Origin: an uncultured Pseudomonadota bacterium
Lineage (GTDB): Bacteria; Pseudomonadota; Gammaproteobacteria; Steroidobacterales; Steroidobacteraceae
Length of the DNA stretch: 64,000 nucleotides
Assembly (NCBI GenBank): GCA_903879335.1
Contig: CAIRLC010000011.1
Coordinates: forward strand, 1 to 64,000
Direction of reading: 5' to 3'
Positions 54,187 through 63,192 of the stretch are shown in pieces; position 1 is the stretch's first letter, and the number at the start of each line of letters is the position of its first letter. Made by a program: the position numbers and the translations under genes. A model generated the notes under the pieces. It saw only the letters and a list, made by a program, of their open reading frames with translations. It searched no databases and was not told where the DNA came from.

Positions 54187-55394
54187 AGGTTAGCCTTCGA
54201 GGGTGCGACCACCGGTGGCCACTCTTGTGAAGCCCCTTCAAATAGACTGACAGTCTTCTCCAAGCGGCGCGTGCCATCGTGCACGCCGATCGTGTGCGGT
54301 TTACCGGGCTCATAACCGGTCCACAAAGAGACGCCGGCATAGGCGCCGTCCTTGCGCAGGATGTAGTAGGTCATGTCGACATACTGGAGTCGGTTCATGT
54401 CGCCGTCGTAGTTACGAACAATACGTTTCAAAGCGTCCATACCCGCTTCGAAGGGGCTCATGCCGTGACGCATGTTTTCAATGATGGTGTGGGCGCCGGC
54501 CACTCGGATATTTTCCTCACCGCTGCCGGTTGCGCCCGCCGAGCCGACATCTTGGTCGGTGTAGCACCCAGCGCCTATGATCGGCGAGTCACCCAATCGG
54601 CCCGGGATCTTCCACGCCAATCCACTGGTGGTCGTACAGCCGGACATGTCGCCGTTGGCGGCCAGTGCCGAGCAGTGGATGGTGCCGGTCGGCGGGAACA
54701 CGATCTTGTGGATCGCCGCGGCGCGCACGGCCGGATCAATGCCGAGGTCTTCAGCCAAACGCTGCAAGCGCTCATGTAACTCAAGACGCTCATCCGTCGA
54801 GCGTTTCTGCAGACGATCGCGCCAGTTCGGACTTGATACGCCTGGGCCCCACCAATCCGAGTGCGCCTCTTTCCACAACAACCACACTTTGCGGGTCTCT
54901 TCGGTCAGTAAATTTTCGCGCTTCATGCCGCGTGCGACCGCGAAGCGCTCCGCGCCCTCGCCCACCAGCATCACATGACCGGAATGGTTCATCACTTCAC
55001 GCGCTAATTCCGCCATGGTGCGAATGTTGCGCACCCCACCGGCGGCGCCAGCGCGACGGGTCGGCCCGTGCATGCAGGAGGCGTCCAACTCGACGACGCC
55101 TTCCTCATTCGGCAGGCCACCGAGACCTACACTGTCGTCCTCAGGGTCATCTTCGGGACCCTTCACGACGCGAATCGCCGCTTCCAAGGTATCGCCACCA
55201 CCCTTGAGGTAATCGTATGCGCGATCGAGATACGCATAGCCATTACCGGCACACACGATCACCGGCTTATTGGCCGCGAGCATGCGCTGTTTAGGCAAGA
55301 TATCTGCTGAGGCCTCGGCGGTGGCCGAAAGTCCGGTGGTGCCGATTGCGCCAAGCGCAACTCCCGACATAAATTCGCGGCGTGAAAACGACAT
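54183..55394 (-). CDS. Glycosylasparaginase/isoaspartyl-peptidase-like Ntn hydrolase, Tat-exported
   Basis: A 403-residue self-processing Ntn hydrolase. MSFSRREFMSGVALGAIG is a Tat signal. The alpha part (about 40-236) has the DDSVGLGGLPNEEGVVELDASCM segment (in pieces) and MLVGEGAERFA. The predicted nucleophile after autocleavage is Thr near 238 in PTGTIHCSAL. SGCTTTSGLAWKIPGRLGDSPIIGAGCY is the conserved beta-chain core. Relatives split N4-(GlcNAc)-asparagine or beta-aspartyl peptides. It heads a three-gene coupled unit with the amidohydrolase and the MHS carrier, suggesting stepwise breakdown of modified peptides. Confidence 0.9.
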   Translation of the reverse strand: MSFSRREFMSGVALGAIGTTGLSATAEASADILPKQRMLAANKPVIVCAGNGYAYLDRAYDYLKGGGDTLEAAIRVVKGPEDDPEDDSVGLGGLPNEEGVVELDASCMHGPTRRAGAAGGVRNIRTMAELAREVMNHSGHVMLVGEGAERFAVARGMKRENLLTEETRKVWLLWKEAHSDWWGPGVSSPNWRDRLQKRSTDERLELHERLQRLAEDLGIDPAVRAAAIHKIVFPPTGTIHCSALAANGDMSGCTTTSGLAWKIPGRLGDSPIIGAGCYTDQDVGSAGATGSGEENIRVAGAHTIIENMRHGMSPFEAGMDALKRIVRNYDGDMNRLQYVDMTYYILRKDGAYAGVSLWTGYEPGKPHTIGVHDGTRRLEKTVSLFEGASQEWPPVVAPSKANL

Positions 55395-55519
55395 ACCCTA
55401 CCCCTCGGTCAATATTAGACAAGTTGACACTCTAGCGCGCTCGGGGTGTTCTCGGATACGGGGCGCAATGGCGCAGGAAACGGAGTGCGGGCTCGCCCTA
55501 GGGACGATATCGTAGAGCC

Positions 55520-56380
55520 ATGACTGATCTAGCTCACCACTCGTTGATTGAACGCTTAGAAGCGGTCGCCCGCTATATCCGCGACCACGCCGAGGAGACC
55601 TTGCCGTTGGCGCAACTGGCCGCCCGTGCGGCCTTGTCACCGGCCCATTTTCAGCGTCGCTTCAAAGCGCACTTCGGCTTATCGCCCAAGCACTACCAAG
55701 ATGGTCATCGCATGCAACGCCTACGTCGCGCATTAAAAGAGGGGGAGACGGTCACCGAAGCGATCAGCACGGCTGGGTTCTCCTCCTCGAGCCGATTGCA
55801 TGCGGGCGCCGCCCGCTCTCTGGGGATGACGCCGAGCCGTTATCGGTCGGGCGGCGTCGGCGAGCGCATTGACTACGTTGTGCGCGATACCGTCGAGGGG
55901 CCACTCCTGATGGCGGCCACCGCCCACGGTGTCTGTTTTGCGGAATTCGGTGCGGATGAGGCGACCTTGCTCAACCGGCTCCGAGATGAGTTTCCACGCG
56001 CCGACTGCCAGCCGGCGCAAGCCGAGGCTGCGGCATTAGAGGCGTGGATGTCGGCACTCAATACGCACCTGCGTGGCGCGGGTCCTGCGCCTCAGTTGCC
56101 GCTCGATCTGCGGGGCACCGCATTCCAACTGCAAGTGTGGCGCTTTCTGCAATCCGTCAAACCGGGCACGCGCATCACCTATACGGACCTCGCGCATGCC
56201 ATTGGAGCACCGCGTGCGGTGCGCGCGGCCGCTTCTGCCTGTGGTGCGAATCGCATCGCGATTCTGATCCCCTGCCACCGCGTGTTACGCGGGGACGGTG
56301 GCCTCGGCGGCTATCGCTGGGGTGTCGCCTTAAAAAGCCGGCTACTGGACCGCGAGGCCGGCGAGCGGGCTCCTCAGTAA
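55520..56380 (+). CDS. Ada-like methylated-DNA-cysteine methyltransferase with AraC domain, no N-terminal domain
   Basis: A 286-residue two-domain protein. Residues 10-110 are an AraC-type DNA-binding domain (LAARAALSPAHFQRRFKAHF, AISTAGFSSSSRLHAGA, LGMTPSRYRSGG). Residues 115-280 are an O6-alkylguanine-DNA methyltransferase with the acceptor Cys252 in ILIPCHRVLRG. It repairs O6-methylguanine by moving the methyl to itself. Full Ada has an N-terminal zinc domain that senses methylphosphotriesters; that is missing, and the ATG is right at the AraC domain, so methylation-triggered activation as in E. coli Ada would not work the same way. Its 3' end overlaps the aldehyde dehydrogenase gene end by seven bases. 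Confidence 0.9.
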   Translation: MTDLAHHSLIERLEAVARYIRDHAEETLPLAQLAARAALSPAHFQRRFKAHFGLSPKHYQDGHRMQRLRRALKEGETVTEAISTAGFSSSSRLHAGAARSLGMTPSRYRSGGVGERIDYVVRDTVEGPLLMAATAHGVCFAEFGADEATLLNRLRDEFPRADCQPAQAEAAALEAWMSALNTHLRGAGPAPQLPLDLRGTAFQLQVWRFLQSVKPGTRITYTDLAHAIGAPRAVRAAASACGANRIAILIPCHRVLRGDGGLGGYRWGVALKSRLLDREAGERAPQ

Positions 56381-57813
56381 GCGGTGTAGGCCGTCTTCAC
56401 CGTCGTATAAAACTCAACGGCATAGCGGCCTTGTTCGCGCGGACCATAGGAACTGCCTTTACGGCCGCCGAAGGGCACGTGGTAGTCCACACCGGCCGTG
56501 GCCAGATTCACCATCACGAGACCTGCCTCGGAGCGATGCGTGAATTCGCGCGCGTACTTCAAACTGCGCGTGCAAATGCCGGCGGAAAGTCCGTACTCAG
56601 TGTCGTTCGAGAGCGTCAGCGCCGCTTCAAAATCATCCGCGGAAATAATTGACGCACAGGGCCCGAAAATCTCTTCGCGACTCGTGCGCATCGCATTGGT
56701 GGCCTCCAGAAAAAGCGCCGGTCGCATGTAATGCCCGCGGGTCGTCGCCTCAACACGCTCCCCGCCGATGACCGTCGCGCCTTCTTGCCGCGCCAACGCG
56801 ACGTAACGCTGATTACCAGCCAACTGGCTCTCCGACACCACGGGCCCAATTTGCGTGTCGGGGTCCAGCGCATGACCGACCCGCAAGGCCGTCATGAGCG
56901 CGGTCATGCGCTCGGAAAACTCAGCCAATACGCCGCGCTCGACAATAAAGCGCGAGGTGGCCGTGCAGCGCTGACCCGTCGAGTAGAAGGCTGCGTTAAT
57001 GCAGTGCGGCAGAACCGCATCAAGATCGGCATCTTTAAGAATGATCATGGGGTTCTTGCCCCCCATCTCCGCCTGCACTTTCAGTTGCCGAGCCGCCGCT
57101 TTAGCCACAATGCCGCGGCCCACCTCCGCCGAGCCGGTAAAGGACAGCGCCGATATCCCTGGGTGTTCGACCAAGGCTTCACCGACGACGCGACCGCGAC
57201 CCATGACGAGATTGAATACCCCCGCCGGCACACCGGCCTCGACCAAAATCTCCGCCAAGGCATGCACGCTGGCGGGCGTGAGATCCGCCGGCTTGATGAC
57301 GACCGCATTGCCGTACGCCAAGGCTGGCGCAATTTTCCAGGCTGGGATCGCAATCGGAAAATTCCACGGGGTGATCAGACCGACCACACCCATCGGTTGG
57401 CGACGAATTTCTACATCAACGCACGGGCGGACGGAGTCGATGGACTCACCGGGAATGCGCAAGACCTCACCGGCGAAAAATCTAAAAATCTGCGCTGCGC
57501 GATTAACCTCACCGATGCCTTCAGCGAGCGTCTTGCCTTCTTCCCGAGAGAGCAGGCGTCCTAACTCCTCGCGCCGCGCTTCAATCAGCCGAGCGACACG
57601 ATCCAACACATCCGCCCGCAATTGCACGGCACGAGCCCACGCCGGCTGCGCACGACGCGCGGCCAACACGGCCGCATCGACGTCAGCGGCGGTGCCTTGC
57701 GCGAAGCGACCGATGATGTCATCGAGATCGGACGGGTTGACGTTATCCGCAGCGCCTACGCCGGCGACCCAGGCGCCGTCGATCAGATTGAGTTTCAGGT
57801 CGGTCGTAGCCAT
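56374..57813 (-). CDS. NAD(P)-dependent aldehyde dehydrogenase, semialdehyde type
   Basis: A 479-residue aldehyde dehydrogenase. The cofactor loop GLITPWNFPIAIPAWK, the general base Glu249 in QAEMGGKNP and the nucleophile Cys283 in TGQRCTATSR are present; PFGGRKGSSYGPREQG is the usual C-terminal motif. It resembles the alpha-ketoglutarate- and succinate/glutarate-semialdehyde dehydrogenase group. ATG 57813, with GAGGG before it, lies seven bases after the CoA-transferase stop; a longer frame into that gene is rejected. In an operon with CoA transferase and glutaryl-CoA dehydrogenase, glutarate semialdehyde is a reasonable substrate. Confidence 0.88.
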   Translation of the reverse strand: MATTDLKLNLIDGAWVAGVGAADNVNPSDLDDIIGRFAQGTAADVDAAVLAARRAQPAWARAVQLRADVLDRVARLIEARREELGRLLSREEGKTLAEGIGEVNRAAQIFRFFAGEVLRIPGESIDSVRPCVDVEIRRQPMGVVGLITPWNFPIAIPAWKIAPALAYGNAVVIKPADLTPASVHALAEILVEAGVPAGVFNLVMGRGRVVGEALVEHPGISALSFTGSAEVGRGIVAKAAARQLKVQAEMGGKNPMIILKDADLDAVLPHCINAAFYSTGQRCTATSRFIVERGVLAEFSERMTALMTALRVGHALDPDTQIGPVVSESQLAGNQRYVALARQEGATVIGGERVEATTRGHYMRPALFLEATNAMRTSREEIFGPCASIISADDFEAALTLSNDTEYGLSAGICTRSLKYAREFTHRSEAGLVMVNLATAGVDYHVPFGGRKGSSYGPREQGRYAVEFYTTVKTAYTAY

Positions 57814-57820
57814 GCTGCCC

Positions 57821-59005
57821 TCAGTTCGTGTCATCCGATGGAAATCCATACTCACGCCGCACCTCGGCGTTGTGTTCACCCAGTCGAGGTGCCGGGCGGC
57901 CGGTGGCCAAGGTCGCACCGCCAAAACGAATCGGCGTGCGCACTCCGGGCAGATGACCGCCCGCCACATGCGGCGCGTTGAGATGCAGTTGCATCTCGCG
58001 GAACTGCACCTGCGGGTCGGCGAACACGTCAGCCACCGTATTGATCGGGCCTGCTGGTACCGCTTCGCTAGCCAGTCGCGCCAGGAGCGCATCCCGCGGC
58101 CACGTGAGCAGCACCGCGCCCAAGGCCGACATGACTTCACCACGGTGATTCACGCGGCCCTCGTTGGTCTGGTAACGCGGGTCCGCCGCGAGCTCAGTCG
58201 CCCCCAGCACGCCGCACAGTCTTTGGAACTGCCCATCGTTCCCCACCGCCAACATGATGTGCCCATCCGCGACCGCGCATACTTGGTACGGGACGATGTT
58301 GGGATGGGCATTACCGTAGCGGTGCGGGACTTGACCTGAGACGAGGTAATTCATGGCTTGGTTGGCAAGTACGCCGACCATCACATCCAGCAGTGCCATA
58401 TCGACGTGCTGACCTAAGCCGGTACGCTCGCGCTGCGCGAGCGCCGCTTGTACCGCGATCACGCCGTAGACGCCGGTAAAGATATCGGCAAAGGCCACGC
58501 CCATTTTTTGTGGCTCGCCGGCCGGATCGCCGGTCAAAGACATGATGCCGCCCATGCCTTGGATCATCGCGTCGTAGCCTGCCCGCTCCGCATAGGGCCC
58601 ACTCTGGCCAAAGCCCGTGATCGAGCAATACACCAGGCGGGGATACTTCGCGGCGAGTGAAGCGTAGTCGAGTCCGTACTTGGCGAGGCCACCGGTCTTG
58701 AAGTTCTCAATGACGACGTCTGCGTCAGCGATGAGCGCATGCACGAAGGCGAGATCTTCAGCCTTGCGATAATCCGCAACCACCGAGCGTTTGCCACGAT
58801 TGCAGCTGTGGAAGTAGGCCGCGTCCTGACGAGTGCCGTCGGCCCCCTCGATAAAGGGCGGCCCCCATTTACGGGTGTCATCGCCCTCGGGCGCTTCCAC
58901 CTTCACGACGTCCGCGCCCAAATCAGCCAGTGTCTGGCCGATCCATGGACCGGCCAAAATGCGAGCCAACTCGACGACTTTCAGACCTTCCAGCGGCGCC
59001 GGCAT
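57821..59005 (-). CDS. CaiB/BaiF family III CoA transferase, probably for glutarate
   Basis: A 394-residue family III CoA transferase. It starts APLEGLKVVELARILAGPW, continues with LADLGADVVKVEAPEGDDTRKWGPP (in pieces), and has the catalytic Asp in MGVAFADIFTGVYG and GQHVDMALLDVMVG near the middle. Enzymes of this family move CoA between carboxylic acids. Placement 10 bases after gcdH is the standard arrangement for succinyl-CoA:glutarate CoA transferase, which makes glutaryl-CoA for GcdH; the assignment of glutarate is by context. Confidence 0.88.
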   Translation of the reverse strand: MPAPLEGLKVVELARILAGPWIGQTLADLGADVVKVEAPEGDDTRKWGPPFIEGADGTRQDAAYFHSCNRGKRSVVADYRKAEDLAFVHALIADADVVIENFKTGGLAKYGLDYASLAAKYPRLVYCSITGFGQSGPYAERAGYDAMIQGMGGIMSLTGDPAGEPQKMGVAFADIFTGVYGVIAVQAALAQRERTGLGQHVDMALLDVMVGVLANQAMNYLVSGQVPHRYGNAHPNIVPYQVCAVADGHIMLAVGNDGQFQRLCGVLGATELAADPRYQTNEGRVNHRGEVMSALGAVLLTWPRDALLARLASEAVPAGPINTVADVFADPQVQFREMQLHLNAPHVAGGHLPGVRTPIRFGGATLATGRPAPRLGEHNAEVRREYGFPSDDTN

Positions 59006-59015
59006 TACTGATCCC

Positions 59016-60203
59016 TCAGAAGAAGGCTTGCAGGCCCGTCTGCGCCCGGCCGAGAATCAACGCGTGCACATCATGCGTGCCCTCATAGGTGTTCACCGTC
59101 TCGAGGTTCTGCGCGTGTCGCAACACGTGATACCCCGCCTGAATGCCATTGCCGCCGTGCATATCGCGCGCCATACGGGCGATATCGAGCGCTTTGCCAC
59201 AGTTGTTGCGCTTGACGATGGAAATCATCTCCGGCGCCATCTTGCCCTCGTCGAAGAGACGACCGACGCGCAGGGAAGCCTGCAGGCCTAAGGCAATTTC
59301 AGTCTGCATGTCCGCCAGCTTCTTCTGATAGAGCTGGGTCTGTGCCAAGGGCCGACCGAACTGATGCCGTTCGAGACCGTAATCCCGCGCGCGGTGCCAG
59401 CAGTCCTCGGCCGCGCCCATGACCCCCCAGGAGATGCCATAGCGTGCGCGGTTCAGGCACTCGAACGGGCCCGTGAGGCCCGACACATTGGGCAACAGCG
59501 CGTCTTCACCGACCTCCACGTCCTGCATCACGATCTCGCCCGTAATGGAGGCACGCAAGGACAGCTTGCCTTCGATCTTTGGGGCGGACAGGCCAGGCAT
59601 GCCTTTTTCCAGCACGAAGCCGCGGATGGCCCCGTCGTGGGCCTCGGACTTGGCCCACACCACAAAGATGTCGGCGATGGGGCTATTCGAGATCCACATC
59701 TTCGCGCCGTTCAAGCGGTAGCCCGACGCGGTCTTCGTGGCCCGGGTTTTCATGCCACCCGGATCTGAACCTGCGCCCGGTTCAGTGAGGCCAAAGCAAC
59801 CGATCTTTTCGCCTGAGGCGAGCGTAGGCAGGTATTTTTGGCGTTGCGCTTCGCTACCGAACGCATAAATCGGATGCATCACGAGCGATGACTGCACGCT
59901 CATCATCGAGCGATAGCCGGAGTCCACGCGCTCGACCTCACGCGCGACCAACCCGTAGGCCACATACGAAGAACCGGCGCCGCCGTATTCCACCGGGATG
60001 GTGACGCCCAGCAAGCCCAGTTCACCGAACTCACGGAAGATCGCCGGGTCCGTGTGCTCATTCAGATAAGCCTCAGTCACCCGCGGCAAGAGGCGCTCTT
60101 GCGCATAGACACGCGCCGAGTCTCGAATCATGCGTTCTTCATCGCTCAACTGATCCTCGAAACGAAACGGGTCGGCCCAATCAAAAGGTGCGTTCTTGGC
60201 CAT
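59016..60203 (-). CDS. gcdH: Glutaryl-CoA dehydrogenase
   Basis: A 395-residue acyl-CoA dehydrogenase that oxidises and decarboxylates glutaryl-CoA to crotonyl-CoA in lysine, tryptophan and glutarate breakdown. FAD and substrate segments include [20 protein letters not shown] and [16 protein letters not shown]; the catalytic base is Glu374 in [20 protein letters not shown], a diagnostic GcdH ending. The RDMHGGNGI segment is also typical. It is the first gene of the operon, divergent from a LysR gene across a 122-base regulatory gap. Confidence 0.94.
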   Translation of the reverse strand: MAKNAPFDWADPFRFEDQLSDEERMIRDSARVYAQERLLPRVTEAYLNEHTDPAIFREFGELGLLGVTIPVEYGGAGSSYVAYGLVAREVERVDSGYRSMMSVQSSLVMHPIYAFGSEAQRQKYLPTLASGEKIGCFGLTEPGAGSDPGGMKTRATKTASGYRLNGAKMWISNSPIADIFVVWAKSEAHDGAIRGFVLEKGMPGLSAPKIEGKLSLRASITGEIVMQDVEVGEDALLPNVSGLTGPFECLNRARYGISWGVMGAAEDCWHRARDYGLERHQFGRPLAQTQLYQKKLADMQTEIALGLQASLRVGRLFDEGKMAPEMISIVKRNNCGKALDIARMARDMHGGNGIQAGYHVLRHAQNLETVNTYEGTHDVHALILGRAQTGLQAFF

Positions 60204-60272
60204 GATGAGAGTCCTCGTGCCGGGGATGCCCAGCGGAATGTGATGTACCTAGGAGCATTACGCCAGACTCGT

Positions 60273-60286
60273 TTAATGCGCATCAA
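60273..60286. promoter_or_regulatory. Operator-like palindrome between gcdH and the LysR gene
   Basis: TTAATGCGCATCAA is an inverted repeat with a perfect ATGCGCAT core and a single mismatched pair further out, in the shared gap of the divergent genes. LysR proteins typically bind such imperfect dyads in this position. A second small dyad, AGCAT-CAAA-ATGCT (60317-60330), overlaps the LysR start codon and could mediate autoregulation. Confidence 0.45.
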
Positions 60287-60325
60287 TAGCTTAAAATTAA
60301 TTTTTGAACCGATTTAAGCATCAAA

Positions 60326-61219
60326 ATGCTGGATAGCCGTCAGCTGCAAGCCTTTGTCGCGGTCGCCGAGACGCTCCACTTCGGTCGGGCCGCCGACCGC
60401 CTTGAGCGCGCGCAATCCGTACTGTCGCGCCAACTGCGCGACCTGGAGCAACAGCTCGGCACCCGTTTGCTGCACCGAGGCCGGCGTTCGGCCGTCAGCC
60501 TGACGCACGCCGGTGAGGCTTTATTGGCGGAGAGCCGCATTGCGCTCGGACAATTGGAGCGCGCCGCCGTCACGGCTCGGCGCGCCGGCCGCGGCGAGAT
60601 CGGCCGTTTGGCCGTCGGCTATGTCGCCTCGGCCGCCCTGACCGGGATCCTCGCGCAACGGCTCGGTGACTTTCGCACCGCACGACCCGAGGTCGAGGTG
60701 GAGCTATCGGCCATGGAAACCCCGCGCCAACTCACGGCACTGGCCGAGGGCGGGCTTGATATCGGCTTCCTGCGCCCGCGCTCCAGTTATCCGGACGGCA
60801 TCGACACGCAGGTGGTGCACCGCGAGGGTCTGCTGCTTGCGGTCGCTGCCCGTCACCCTCGAGCTCATGGGCAGATTAAACCCAGCCAACTCGCACAAGA
60901 ACAATTTGTACTCCCGCAGTTCGATGAGCAAGACGGCTTTGAAGGTCATCTCGCCGCGCTCGCGCGAGCGGGAAATTTTCAACCGGGACCCGTACTGCGC
61001 GTCCGGGATTTCGTCACGGCGGTCACGCTGGCCGCCGCCGGCTACGGCGTCGCGCTCGTCCCCAGTTCGGTCACGAGTCTGTCCCTGACTGGGGTCATCT
61101 ACCGACCGATCAGTGGCTTTGAGGCCTCGGCGGAACTCGCCGTCGCTTGGCGCCGCAACAACACCTCGGCTGTGGTGCGAGTATTCCTGGAGCGCTTGCG
61201 CAACTTGGCACCCATCTGA
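60326..61219 (+). CDS. LysR-family regulator of the glutaryl-CoA operon
   Basis: A 297-residue regulator with N-terminal helix-turn-helix (LDSRQLQAFVAVAETLHFGRAADRLERAQSVLSRQLRDLE in pieces, residues 2-45) and a periplasmic-binding-protein-like effector domain (about 90-295). Divergence from gcdH makes it the probable activator (GcdR-type), responding to glutarate or glutaryl-CoA. No Shine-Dalgarno sequence precedes the ATG; the region before it is AT-rich, so a short or leaderless message is possible. Confidence 0.9.
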   Translation: MLDSRQLQAFVAVAETLHFGRAADRLERAQSVLSRQLRDLEQQLGTRLLHRGRRSAVSLTHAGEALLAESRIALGQLERAAVTARRAGRGEIGRLAVGYVASAALTGILAQRLGDFRTARPEVEVELSAMETPRQLTALAEGGLDIGFLRPRSSYPDGIDTQVVHREGLLLAVAARHPRAHGQIKPSQLAQEQFVLPQFDEQDGFEGHLAALARAGNFQPGPVLRVRDFVTAVTLAAAGYGVALVPSSVTSLSLTGVIYRPISGFEASAELAVAWRRNNTSAVVRVFLERLRNLAPI

Positions 61220-61262
61220 AACTGGTAGAGTCCTCTCCCATTTCGTCGCCGACTATCGTTTG

Positions 61263-62513
61263 ATGACCACCGCAGAGCCCCACAGCGAAGTTGATCGTCC
61301 GCGCATGGACTACAAGGAATTTGTGGCCATGATGGCGCTGCTGTCGGCGCTCGGCGCGCTCGCCATCGACGCCATGCTGCCGGCGTTGCCAAAGATCGGC
61401 GAAGCCTTCTCGATTGCCGATTCGAACCAACTGCAATTTATTATTACGACCTTCCTGATGGGCTCTGGGCTCGGCCAGATTGCTTTCGGGCCCTTGTCCG
61501 ATGCTTTTGGTCGACGGCGGGTGTTGTTGGTAGGAATAGGCTTGTACGCCCTGCTCTCCGTCGTCTCAGCACTGGCCGTAACCTTGCAGGTGCTGCTCAT
61601 CTCGAGATTTTTTCAGGGCGTCGCTTCAGCCGCCACCGCCGTGCTGTCGCGTGCCATCATCCGCGATCAGTATTCGGGCAGCGCGATGGCGAAAGTCACG
61701 TCGACGATTTTCATCGTCTTTCTTGCGGCACCGATTCTCGCGCCTAGCGTGGGACAGGCACTCCTGCTATTGGCGCCCTGGCCGGCAATCTTCGTATTTC
61801 TCGCCCTCATGAGCGGATTGATGTTCGCCTGGGCGCTGTGGCGACTACCGGAAACCCTGCCGGCGGAGCGGCGCCATCCGCTCGGTCTTCGGCCGATTTT
61901 GAGCGCGGCCAAAGTCGTGCTCAGCCATCCCACCTCGATTCTGTACTCCGGGGCGATGATGTTGCTGTTTGGCGCGCTGCTCACCTACATCGCCACGATG
62001 CCGCAGGTATTCACAGACGTCTTCCATGCGCCCACCAAAATGGCACCGAGCTTTGCAGCCGCGGCCGGCCTGATGGGCGTCGGCTCCTATGCCAACGTGA
62101 AGATCGTCGAACGATTTGGGATGCATCGGATCTCTCACGTCGCTTTATTGTGCTTGTTGACTTTCAGCGCGACGCACGTCGCGATCTCGACGTGGTCACA
62201 GGAAGGTCTGCTGACCTTTACGCTGCTGCAAGGCACGACCATGATGTGCTTTGGCCTGTCCCTGTCCAATTTTGGTGCGATCTCGATGCAGCCCATGGGC
62301 GCGGTCGCGGGCAGTGCCGCGTCGCTTCAAGGCATGGCCATGAGTTTAGGTGGCGCTTTGATCAGCGCGGCTTGTGGCAGCTTCTGGCACGGCTCGCTCG
62401 TTCTGTTGCCCTTGTCGTTTTTGCTGTTGGGCTTGGTGGCATTGTCTTTTATCTTGATTGCCGAGCGCGGCCGGTTATTCCACAACCACTTCGGTGCGTT
62501 GCGCGGCCACTAA
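61263..62513 (+). CDS. Bcr/CflA-type MFS drug efflux transporter
   Basis: A 416-residue, 12-helix exporter. MDYKEFVAMMALLSALGALAIDAMLPALP begins helix 1, and the GQIAFGPLSDAFGRRRVLLVG loop and VASAATAVLSRAIIRDQYSG are the Bcr/CflA drug-resistance hallmarks. Family members export chloramphenicol-, bicyclomycin- or sulfonamide-like drugs, or cysteine compounds. The ATG at 61263 is used; the longer frame from 61113 reaches into the LysR gene and is rejected. It follows the LysR gene by 43 bases on the same strand. Confidence 0.88.
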   Translation: MTTAEPHSEVDRPRMDYKEFVAMMALLSALGALAIDAMLPALPKIGEAFSIADSNQLQFIITTFLMGSGLGQIAFGPLSDAFGRRRVLLVGIGLYALLSVVSALAVTLQVLLISRFFQGVASAATAVLSRAIIRDQYSGSAMAKVTSTIFIVFLAAPILAPSVGQALLLLAPWPAIFVFLALMSGLMFAWALWRLPETLPAERRHPLGLRPILSAAKVVLSHPTSILYSGAMMLLFGALLTYIATMPQVFTDVFHAPTKMAPSFAAAAGLMGVGSYANVKIVERFGMHRISHVALLCLLTFSATHVAISTWSQEGLLTFTLLQGTTMMCFGLSLSNFGAISMQPMGAVAGSAASLQGMAMSLGGALISAACGSFWHGSLVLLPLSFLLLGLVALSFILIAERGRLFHNHFGALRGH

Positions 62514-62537
62514 AAAAGAACCCCGCCGAAGCGGGGT
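62512..62537 (-). terminator. Intrinsic terminator after the YceI gene
   Basis: ACCCCGC (62520-62526) and GCGGGGT (62531-62537) enclose a tetraloop. Read on the minus strand the stem is followed by a T-rich run (plus-strand A-run 62512-62517), so it ends minus-strand transcripts from the YceI gene. It may also limit read-through from the plus-strand MFS gene. Confidence 0.85.
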
Positions 62538-62567
62538 CCTCCGTCTGCGCGTAGAAACGGCGCCAAC

Positions 62568-63146
62568 TTACTGCTTGATGCCTTCGACCTGTATGCGCAA
62601 GGTGACGGCCATATCAAAGCCATAAGCTTGGCCATAGCTCACGCCGAAATCAGCCCGGTTCAGCGTACCTTCGGCATCCGCGCCGCAGACTTCCTTGCCG
62701 AGCATCGGATTCACTTTGCATAAGAACTTGTTGATTTTAAGGTTCACCGGCTTCGTTACACCGTGCATCGTCAAGTTGCCGTGGACTTCAGTGGGCTTGC
62801 CGTCTTTAAATGCGGCCAGCGTGCCGGCATAGGTCGCCGTCGGAAACTTCACGACGTCAAACATCTCCGCCGACTTGGCGTGTTCATTCATCTTGTCGTG
62901 ACCAAAGTCGATGGTGGCGGCATCGATCGTGACCGTCACTTCGCCCTTCTGTGCATCTTTGTCAAAAACCACTTCGCCGCTGGTGGAGCGGAACTTGCCG
63001 CGCCACACCGACAGCCCACCAAAATGGTCGGCCTCGAAACTTGGGTAGGTGTGACCTGGATCCAGTGTGTAAGTGGCTGGCGTTGCCGTTGCGATCGCCG
63101 CGCTCAAGAGCGCCGCGCCTAAAAGTGCCGTTCGAACCATCGTCAT
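62568..63146 (-). CDS. YceI-family periplasmic lipid-binding protein
   Basis: A 192-residue exported lipocalin-like protein. A signal peptide (about 1-23, ending ATATPATY) precedes the YceI barrel: LDPGHTYPSFEADHFGGLSVWRGKF, VTIDAATIDFGHDKMNEHAKSAEMFDVVKFPTATY (in pieces), VHGNLTMHGVTKPV and a C-terminal FGVSYGQAYGFDMAVTLRIQVEG. Relatives bind polyisoprenoids or fatty amides. GGAG precedes ATG 63146. Two Cys residues (CKVNPMLGKEVC) near the C-terminal part may form a disulphide. Confidence 0.92.
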   Translation of the reverse strand: MTMVRTALLGAALLSAAIATATPATYTLDPGHTYPSFEADHFGGLSVWRGKFRSTSGEVVFDKDAQKGEVTVTIDAATIDFGHDKMNEHAKSAEMFDVVKFPTATYAGTLAAFKDGKPTEVHGNLTMHGVTKPVNLKINKFLCKVNPMLGKEVCGADAEGTLNRADFGVSYGQAYGFDMAVTLRIQVEGIKQ

Positions 63147-63192
63147 GAAATCCGTCTCCTCAAACTGTCTATTAGCGTTGTCTGCCAAGTCA

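Noticed and set aside
56999-58339. A 446-codon open frame on the plus strand
   Set aside because: It lies entirely opposite the aldehyde dehydrogenase and CoA-transferase genes, which have complete catalytic motifs; its own translation is low-complexity Ser/Arg/Ala sequence typical of an antisense GC-rich frame.
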